Under the pieces are notes generated by a model that ran no database searches, was not told the origin of the DNA, and worked only from the letters and a program-made list of their open reading frames with translations. The position numbers and the translations under genes are program-made. A DNA stretch of 64,000 bases, from assembly GCF_009727055.1 (NCBI RefSeq), contig NC_052353.1:47826373-47890372 (forward strand), read 5' to 3'. The DNA is from Benincasa hispida. Taxonomy: Eukaryota > Streptophyta > Magnoliopsida > Cucurbitales > Cucurbitaceae. This document shows positions 57,299-64,000 of this stretch, one piece after another (position 1 is the first letter of the stretch; each line of letters opens with the position of its first letter).

Positions 57299-58635
57299 GT
57301 GAGCGCAATATTCCCAGACGAGCAGCTATTTCAGATTGAAGAATTGCCATGTTACACAGACGTGGTAAATTATCTAGTTTGCGAGAAATTTCCCAAAGAT
57401 TATACTGACCACCAAAATAGGTGGCTCAGGCATGAATGCAGATCTTATTATTGGGATGAGCCAAATCTGTATAAGAGCGGGTCAGGCCAGATTCTGCGAC
57501 TGTGTGTACCGGATGCTACTCCCCAACGCATATTATCACAATGTCATGATTCACCATATGGAGGGCACTTTGGAGGCCTGCGCACAGCAACGAAAGTATT
57601 ACAAAGTGGGTACTATTGACCAACATTATTCAAGGATGCAAGAGACTACGCGATGAAGTGTGATAGGTGCCAGTGCACGGGTAACATTTCATGGAAACAT
57701 GCGATGCCCATGAACATCATTTTAGAGCTGGAGTTGTTCGACGTCTGGGGCATTGATTTCATACGACCATTCCCACCTTTGAATGGTCACAAGTATATTC
57801 TGTTAGCTATTAACTACGTTTCCAAGTGGGTAGAAGCGGTAGCATGCACCGCAAGCGATGGGTCAGTAGTCTCCAAATTCCTGAAGAAAAATATTTTCAC
57901 TCGTTTTGGCTCCCTACGTGCCATAATAAGTGATGAAGGCTCCCACTTTGTCAATTACATCGTAAAATACTGCTGCTCAAATATAATGTCCTCCACAAAG
58001 TGGCCATCGCATACCATCCACAGACGAATGGTCAGGCTGAAGTGTCCAACCGAGAAATCAAGCTAATACTGAAAAATGTGGTAAAGCCTTAGTGAAAAGA
58101 TTGGGCAACAAAGTTGGACGATGCGTTGTAGGCATATAGGACCACCTATAAGACACCTATAGATATGTCTCCGTGTGCGTTGGTGTTTGGTAAAACATGT
58201 CATTTACCACTGGAGCTGGAGCACAAAGCGTTATGGGCAGTGAAGAAGCTTAACTTTGACTTAAAAGCGGCAAGGGAAGCAAGAAAATTCCAATTGGTCG
58301 AGCTTGATGAGTGGAGAACGCAAGCTTATGAAAATGCCAAAATTTACAAAGAACGAGCAAAAAGTTGGCATGACAACCGGCTATGCAGGAAAAATCTCCA
58401 CGTCGGACAAAAGGTCTTACTTTTCAATTCGCGGCTATGGCTCTTTCTCGACAAATTAAAGTCACGCTGGTCCGGACCCTTTATAATTAAAGAAATATTC
58501 CCGCATGGTGCAGTTGAACTAATTAATGAGGAAGGGACCTGTACATTCAAAGTTAACGGGCAAAGAGTCAAGGCATATTGCGAAGGTGATTTTCATCGAG
58601 AAAAGACCTCTGTAGACCTAAGAAATCCGGAATGA
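57299..58635 (+). pseudogene. gypsy integrase of P
   Basis: The linker and zinc-binding region read CHDSPYGGHFGGLRTATKVL and MKCDRCQCTGNISWK, with a TGA at 57617-57619 where the family has Trp (YYWP). The core has VWGIDFIRPFPP and [12 protein letters not shown] (two catalytic Asp). A frameshift near 58000 hides the Glu block ([16 protein letters not shown] in another frame). Stops at 58093-58095 and 58129-58131 again replace Trp. The C-terminal part, 58165-58635, is open: [45 protein letters not shown]. Not functional. Confidence 0.9.
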
Positions 58636-59333
58636 AGGAAAATCGAGTGGCCCCTACGATGGCATGCGACAGAAAATCATCTGGGGCGCAAGTCTTTTGG
58701 AATATCCTTTTCTTACTTTTGATTCATGAACTCTCACTACTCTGATGCTATTTCCATTATCGTTTATCTGTCTTCATCTGTTCAAAAAAAAAACGAAAAA
58801 AAGAAAAGAGAAAAATTTTGTTAACTTCATTTTTTATTATTATTCGACCTTCTCAATGTTTTTCTATGCAAACGATCAAGGTAAATGATTGCGGAGGCAC
58901 TACACGAAGACTCAACTATTTTATTTCGTCACTGCAATCATAGAAAACAGTTCGGCACAAAGAAGGAGGCATTCACAAGTAATGCAGGCGACAGTGCAAT
59001 TTGGGGGTTGTATCTTTCCTCGACTTTACTTATCCCAAATTTTGCACTATCACATCGCATTTTTAATTCTAAAGATTTTATCATCGCATATTCTTTGGTC
59101 GGCGCAATCATTTAACATTGATTAATTTAATAAGTCACAGCATGATTTCTCTTTGTCAATTATGATTTCAATAATGAAACACATGCTTCTATTTTTTCGT
59201 ATACACTAGAGTCAACTTAATTTTAGGACACATCATTAAATATTTCTTGAAATTAGTGGGCTACTAGCTTACTTTCAAACTGACCCTTTACGCAACTTCT
59301 TAAGAGCATCGCATGACATCTTTCACTCTTTTA

Positions 59334-59371
59334 GCAATGAGGACATTGCCGTGTTTTTTAATTTTGGGGTG
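59334..59371 (+). promoter_or_regulatory. internal AGGA-loop hairpin and purine tract (P)
   Basis: GCAATG-AGGA-CATTGC (59334-59349), a perfect 6-bp stem, is followed by TTTTGGGGTG (59362-59371). It repeats the layout of the hairpin and polypurine tract next to the LTR with a different stem. A decayed counterpart can be seen in M at about 33366-33394 (minus). Confidence 0.75.
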
Positions 59372-59448
59372 CAGTATTCACTTTTCGACCTTGCTATTTT
59401 TAGCCTTACAAAAAAAAATCATAACGTTGCGCTCGGATCCTACTCGTA

Positions 59449-59491
59449 GTTGGATGTCTGCATAAACCCCGTGAGGGCAAGCCAAAACGAA
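59449..59491 (+). repeat. 43-nt 3'-region motif, P copy 1
   Basis: Starts GTTGGATGTCTGCATAAACC and ends GGGCAAGCCAAAACGAA. It is more diverged than copy 2 relative to M. Confidence 0.9.
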
Positions 59492-59586
59492 GGTAGGAAT
59501 CATGATCAACGCATAAATAAATGATCGCAACTCCGCTGCCAAATAGGCACGAAGGTTTAGAACTGAGAAAGAGCGCCTTGCTCGTT

Positions 59587-59629
59587 GTTGGATGTCCGCA
59601 TGACACCTGTGGGGGCAAGCCAAAATGAA
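59587..59629 (+). repeat. 43-nt 3'-region motif, P copy 2
   Basis: Starts GTTGGATGTCCGCATGACAC and ends GGGGGCAAGCCAAAATGAA. It differs from M's two copies at only two or three positions. Copies are 138 bp apart in P and 160 bp apart in M. Confidence 0.92.
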
Positions 59630-59943
59630 GGCTAGGCACTTGGATCAGCGCAAGGTCATAAGATATATATATATATATATATATCTATATCTAAAATACG
59701 ACCGGATAAAAATCATTTGAAAACACCCCAGTGAAAAGTTTTTTTATGAAATAAATCATGCGATGCCCGGGAATCTGTAAAGTCTTCTTGAAGGTTAAAC
59801 TTGCATTCCCTAAGTTTTAGAAATATTTTAAGAAGAGACCCGAAAAAATTAAGGAGATTCTGGTACATAAGATTTGAATAAGGCATCCTTGAGAAATCTA
59901 GGAAAGAGAAAGCGGTCAACTTTCTAAAGGAAATCTTTAGTTT

Positions 59944-59979
59944 ATGCTTGAGGACAAGCATTCTTTAAATTTGAGGGTG
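59944..59979 (+). promoter_or_regulatory. pre-PPT hairpin (AGGA loop) and polypurine tract of P
   Basis: ATGCTTG-AGGA-CAAGCAT (59944-59961), a 7-bp stem, then TTTAAATTTGAGGGTG up to the LTR start at 59980. It would mark the plus-strand priming site. Confidence 0.85.
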
Positions 59980-60126
59980 TGATAACGGGCAGAAATGCAC
60001 GTTATTATAGTGCAAAGTTATAAAACAATGTAGGGTTGCGATGATAAAAATATACATTATTGCGTCCAAAAGCATTAATTTCACAATATTGCGATCGCAT
60101 GCGTCCATCGCATTAAAACAGTTAAC
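59980..60126 (+). mobile_element. truncated 3' LTR of element P
   Basis: Starts TGATAACGGGCAGAAATGC and matches the first 147 bp of the 5' LTR, then breaks off after ACAGTTAACT. The remaining 1.5 kb is missing, so there is no TATA box, U5 or right TSD. Confidence 0.92.
59982..60005 (+). promoter_or_regulatory. LTR-terminal hairpin with GAAA loop (P 3' LTR)
   Basis: ATAACGGGCA-GAAA-TGCACGTTAT: nine of ten pairs, one G-A mismatch. The outer five pairs match those in M and Q. The inner five differ in sequence, but four of them still pair. Confidence 0.88.
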
Positions 60127-60129
60127 TGG

Positions 60130-60144
60130 GATGATAAAAATATA
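60130..60144 (+). other. 15-bp filler at the truncation junction
   Basis: GATGATAAAAATATA is an exact copy of 60040-60054, 90 bp upstream in the LTR. It sits between ACTGG and ACTGG at the joint with element T. Confidence 0.85.
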
Positions 60145-60749
60145 ACTGGATCATCCATGGCCAGTAGTAACCCATCCTTTTCAACTGGGACTATAGTTTT
60201 GATTTGGACTGATGCACGCCGCATACACTTAAATGCACTTCTTCCAAAGCCTTCGTCGACTCCTCTTTTCCAAGGCATCGTAGAAAGAGTCCTTCAAGGG
60301 ATCGGCGGTACAAAGCCTCTTTGTAGAAATGAAATGCGTAGCCCTCCTTCGAATCTCGATTTTATGGTGAAGTTCGTTCGGAAGCTTTCCATGCTCAAGG
60401 TAATCTACAATAGGCTGCCGCCAGTCTTCCTCGTCGATTAAGTAGACTGATATTGCATTCATTTCTTCACATGCGGTCTCGACCGAAGGTACAACCCACC
60501 TTCGACATAGCGATATACTAAGAGATACATCATCCAGAACCGTCAAGGCAGTAGTCAAGTTTGCCAAAGCGTCCGCCTTCTTTTTTTTCGTCCTCGAGAC
60601 ATGCTCCAGTGTCACGCTTTCAAATTTTCCCATCAACTATCGAGCATAAATGAAGTAAGGCTTCAAATCGTCATGCTTCACATCGTACTGGCGTAAGAGC
60701 TAATCTCTATGTAAGATTCCAATCTTCAAAGGCACTTAGAGGCCAACTA
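60145..60749 (-). pseudogene. Tat-like RNase H end, linker and integrase N-terminus of T
   Basis: The minus-strand frame 60636-60229 reads GKFESVTLEHVSRTKKKKAD, ADALANLTTAL, then the linker DWRQPIVDYLEHGKLPNELH and a FYDALEKRS segment. A MGYYWPWMI-type phrase follows at about 60150-60185 and breaks off at element P. It joins to 51512, where HANF continues, with about a dozen residues lost between. Confidence 0.88.
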
Positions 60750-61300
60750 TCAAGGCTTGGTATTTGGTGATGTTGTTCGAGCATAATTCAACAAATAAGC
60801 TATAAGGTAGCATGTGCTTTTCAGGCAAAATGAGGACGATGCCTGCCCCCGAACCACTTCTTCGAGTGCACCATCAAAGATAATGACCCAAGGCCCCGTG
60901 CTTTCTATGAAAACTTCATCATCAGGCAAGTCTTCACTTAACTTCCGATCTAATGGAATCGGGTAATCTGCCAAGAAGTTGGCCAATGCTTGCCCTTTAA
61001 TCGCCTTTTGTGGGACATAAATGATGTCGTATTGCTGAAGCATGATCGCTCACTTGGCCAAATGCCCCGAGATGATTAGCCTAGACAGAACGTACTTGAT
61101 GGGGTCAGCTTTCGTAATTAAACGGACTATGAAGGCTTGCATGTAGTGCCTCAAATTATCTATAGTGAAGAAGAGTGTAACATTTTCTCAATAGGAGAAT
61201 AGTTTATCTCAACCCCGTTTAAGGTCTTGCTTAGGTAATAGAGAACACGCTCTTTTCCCTTCTCTCCTTCTTGTGCCAACAATGCCCTCAACGATCTTTC
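60750..61300 (-). pseudogene. Tat-like RNase H of T
   Basis: Minus strand: the end of the first RNase H-like part with the IKGQALANFLADYPIP linker, then PWVIIFDGA, the start of a second RNase H domain with its first catalytic Asp. Two RNase H-type domains, one before and one after the linker, are typical of Tat/Ogre elements. Stops and shifts interrupt both. Confidence 0.82.
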
Positions 61301-62201
61301 TTGTGCTACGATGTAGAATATCAATGGCTTACACGCTTCCGGGCTTCTAAGATAGGAGGATTGAGTGAGTACCTCTTTATGCTATTAAAGGAATTTTGAC
61401 AAGGCTCATCCCATTCGAATTTTTCTCCCTTTCACATGAGTCTTTGAAAGGGTTGACATCGCCCCGCTAGGTTGGAAATAAACATTCAAATGTAGGCCAA
61501 ACGTCCTTGCAGACTTCTTAACTCGTGTAGATTCCTTGGCCTTGGCATCTTCTGGATGGCATCGATCTTAGATTTATCTATCTCTATCCCTTAATGTCTT
61601 ATAACGAAGCCCAGAACTTCCCTTAGGTCACACAAAACGCGCATTTGAGAGGGTTCATCTTTAACTGGTACTTCTGCAAGCGATCGAACACAGTTCTCAG
61701 ATCTTTCAAATGGTCTTGTCGTCATTTGGTCTTGACTACAAGGTCATCCACATAGAATTCTAGGTGTTCATGTAATATCTTTTGCATGGCACGTTGATAA
61801 GTGGTGTCGATGTTCTTTAATCCTAAAGGCATCACCTTGTAACAATATATCCCTTTTGGGGTTCAAAATGCCGTCACTTCCTCATCCGCGAGAGCCATTC
61901 GTATCTGGTTATACCCAGACGATCCATCCATAAAGGATAGGGCCTCATGTCCTGTTGTTGCATCAACCATAATCTCTATGATGGGCAATGGAAAATTGTC
62001 TTTCAGGCATATGTTGTTTAGGTCACAAAAGTCCAGAAAGAAATGAAGCTATCCATTCTTTTTTCAATCAAGACAATGTTGGCTATCCACGTTTGGTATT
62101 TGACTTCACGAATAAACACTGCTTCAATCAGCTTGTTGACTTCAACTCTAGGGAATAAGTTCTAGCCTAAAGCATCGCTGAGCTTGCTTAACAGGTCGAC
62201 T
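61301..62201 (-). pseudogene. Tat-like reverse transcriptase of T
   Basis: RT can be read on the minus strand through frequent stops: a KYQTWIANIVLIEKR-like start, MDGSSGYNQIR (about 61905-61945), the catalytic YVDD within FYVDDLV (61743-61754), and later LRALLAQEGEKGKERVLYYL. The RT N-terminus and everything upstream are cut off by the LTR of element Q at 62202. Heavily decayed. Confidence 0.85.
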
Positions 62202-64000
62202 GATAACTTGTAGAAATACAAGTTATTTATACTGTTTTATTTAGATATTGCAGCCAAAAGAAAGGAAAGTTGATTCAATTGTATGAAAATTGGCTAAGAA
62301 ATGCGAGAATTATAAATTTTCTTCAATACGTCCACTAACACCATTTCGATGGTAGAAAAAGAATATTTCAAGTTTGTTTTGTAGGAAATCAAGTCACCGC
62401 ATGCGTTCAATGCTAAAGATAAAAAGAACAACGCATCTACGTCGCATTGCACCCATCATTCAGGAATGAATAGACGATCAATGCAATGACGGAGCATGCG
62501 ACAATCGATCAAGAGCTTTGCGATCAATGCAATTTCAACCGCATGCGGTAATCAAAAACAACACCACATGTGGGAAAATGATCGAAGATGTAAAGAGCAA
62601 TGCAATTGCGGAGGATTCTGACGCGTGTACAGCTGACCGTTGTGCATTTTTTACGGGATTGATTACGTAACAGAAGGAATATTCACTCCACCATTTCAGG
62701 AGCTGCCATAACAATAAAGTGGGGACCACAAGTCAGAGAGTCAAAGCTTAGCCTATAAATAGCTCCGACAATTCCACTGAAAAATGAAGCTTGAATACAT
62801 AGAAAAGTGTATATACTAATCTGAGAGAGAGACTGGTTGAGCGACTAATCAGAGTAGATTCGGGAAGAATTAAAAGACAAGGTCGAGAGGTGAGTCTCCA
62901 GGCAAAGAATCCTTCCAATCCCCGCCATCGAAGCTCTGTACGAAGGTCAATTCTATCAGACGAGCAAGCCTGAGAGGGAAGCTCTTCTGTTCATCCACTC
63001 CACACGTCGGCAAGCAAAACCACCATCCAGATCTGTGTCAAGACGTTGACACTCTTCTGTATTTGTTTCTATCTCTTTATCATCACTTGTACTCACCTTC
63101 TTAATCTCTATCATTCACGCCATGTATCAGATGTTTAATCTTAGTATTGAATGTTATGATCATTTCCATTATCATTTCTCTGACTATTTCCATTCACCCA
63201 CAATTCATTTTCTCCATGACGTTTTCTTAATCCTATGACTAATTAGTAAGAATTAAGCAAGTAAATTAATTGGGTTAAGGAAATAATTAAGTTTAGTCAA
63301 GGCATGCTAGACAACATCTTCACCTGTGAGAGCAGAAGTAAAAATGCTATTCCGCTTATCGAGAGAGGGTTGGAAGAATGCATTAACTAAAGCGAGAAGT
63401 ACTTCCAGAGATAGAAGCAACCTTGCGTTCACTTTGTTCATCACCGTTTCACCATAGAGATATGGGAACGCGGTCGATCACCGAGAGGTGTATACCAAGG
63501 TAAAGTGGAACCTTAGTTACATCTTTAACGCAATTAACAAACTTGCGACATTTGTACTAATTATTCTTTCTCCTTTTGATTCATCCATAAAGACTTGCCA
63601 TCGCATACCATGATCCTTTGTATAAACTTCACAGTCATCTCGAACTCAGCATCATGTATATCATGTATCTTGTATCTTGTATCACATTAGCTTAGGTTTA
63701 TTTTCATCGCAATTTATTTTATTAACGCAACTTTAGTTTATCTGCACAATTTTAATTTACCGTAATTTACTTTCCTGTACAAACACATAATCTTTGTTAA
63801 TTGCAAAAACCGGTCACATATATAAAAAAATGTAACACATTAACGACAAAAATCCCTGTGTTCGACCTCGGATTATTCTGAGAAACTTGCGTTGGAATTA
63901 TACTTGGTTTCAGCGCAAGGAAACTTGTGACAACGCATTACTCCATAGCATACTACAAGCATATAGTTAACAACGCATATATCTAGAAGTAATATCGCAT
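62202..64000 (+). mobile_element. LTR of a third Athila-like element (Q), runs off the window
   Basis: Starts TGATAACTTGTAGAAATAC, nearly identical to M's LTR start. TATA box TATAAAT at 62754-62760. Near the right edge it carries TGTGTTCGACCTCGGATTATT and TATACTTGGTTTCAGC, the phrases that stand shortly before the LTR end in P (53085-53135). The window ends ATATCGCAT, so the LTR end (expected ATCA) and PBS should lie within a few bases beyond. Whether it is a solo LTR or a full element cannot be seen here. Confidence 0.85.
62204..62227 (+). promoter_or_regulatory. LTR-terminal hairpin, 10-bp stem, GAAA loop (Q)
   Basis: ATAACTTGTA-GAAA-TACAAGTTAT, a perfect 10-bp inverted repeat two bases inside the LTR. 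Same sequence as in M. Confidence 0.92.

Larger units (their letters stand above)
58636..59943 (+). other. 3' non-coding region of element P
   Basis: About 1.3 kb with no third ORF. It contains an internal hairpin plus purine tract (59334-59371), two 43-nt motifs, an (AT)n tract at about 59660-59685 and the pre-PPT hairpin. Small frames at 58885-59125 have no domain similarity. Confidence 0.75.
51513..60126 (+). mobile_element. Athila-like gypsy element P, nested in T
   Basis: Order: 5' LTR, PBS, gag, protease, RT, RNase H, integrase, 1.3-kb 3' region, polypurine tract, 3' LTR cut after about 147 bp. Its left edge sits exactly in T's integrase. On the right about 40 bp of T and 1.5 kb of the LTR are missing, with a filler sequence at 60130-60144. 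There is no envelope-like ORF between integrase and LTR, unlike element M. Confidence 0.92.

Noticed and set aside
1..64000. Host genes, tRNA or rRNA genes
   Set aside because: No exon-intron gene, tRNA cloverleaf or rRNA segment could be supported by reading; a homology and tRNA-finder search would be needed to exclude small ones.

Overview
This window looks like nuclear DNA from a flowering plant, and almost all of it is transposable-element sequence. It is AT-rich and carries plant-type Ty1/copia and Ty3/gypsy polyproteins, an Athila-type 'envelope-like' third ORF, solo LTRs with 5-bp target-site duplications (TSDs), MITE-like repeats and long tandem repeats. The polyproteins resemble what I remember from melon and other cucurbits. 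That is recall, not a search, so Cucurbitaceae is a tentative guess. I see no convincing host gene, tRNA, rRNA, miRNA or CRISPR array. Every coding stretch is a broken retroelement. | Layout. 1-2776: 3' end of a SIRE-like copia element (RT, RNase H, 3' LTR with a 451-bp N gap). 2777-3100: copia LTR fragment. 3832-5745: repeat block A. 7550-8990: MITE-like cluster. 9073-13991: one copia LTR split by two solo LTRs of a second copia family in opposite orientations (9639-11603 minus, TSD ACAAG; 11844-13963 plus, TSD GTACG). 13992-18775: repeat block B, a second copy of A, split by a 3.1-kb solo LTR (14426-17518 minus, TSD G(C/T)ATG). 19087-20195: palindromic CTATC/GATAG array. 20862-21040: GC-richer minisatellite. 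| 22781-45463: a three-level nest. An old copia element (O) is split by a complete-ended copia element (C, 25803-43546, TSD ATATC). C is in turn split by a 5'-truncated Athila-like gypsy element on the minus strand (M, about 31185-39322). M keeps RT, RNase H, a nearly continuous integrase, an envelope-like ORF and its 3' LTR. | 45620-64000: a Tat/Ogre-like gypsy element on the minus strand (T) with a 4.3-kb 3' non-coding region built from several tandem-repeat families. T is split by an Athila-like element P (51513-about 60126: 5' LTR, PBS, gag, PR, RT, RNase H, IN, truncated 3' LTR). It is split again at 62202 by the LTR of a third Athila-like element, Q, which runs off the window. | How parts fit together: each autonomous element once encoded gag, protease, RT/RNase H and integrase between LTRs that supply the promoter (TATA boxes are visible) and the reverse-transcription primers. 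The most interesting signals are non-coding. All four Athila-like LTR starts (P 5', P 3', M, Q) begin with an inverted repeat closing on a GNRA-type tetraloop, with different stem sequences in the two subfamilies. The polypurine tract just upstream is preceded by a second hairpin with an AGGA loop. A 43-nt motif occurs exactly twice in the 3' region of both M and P.
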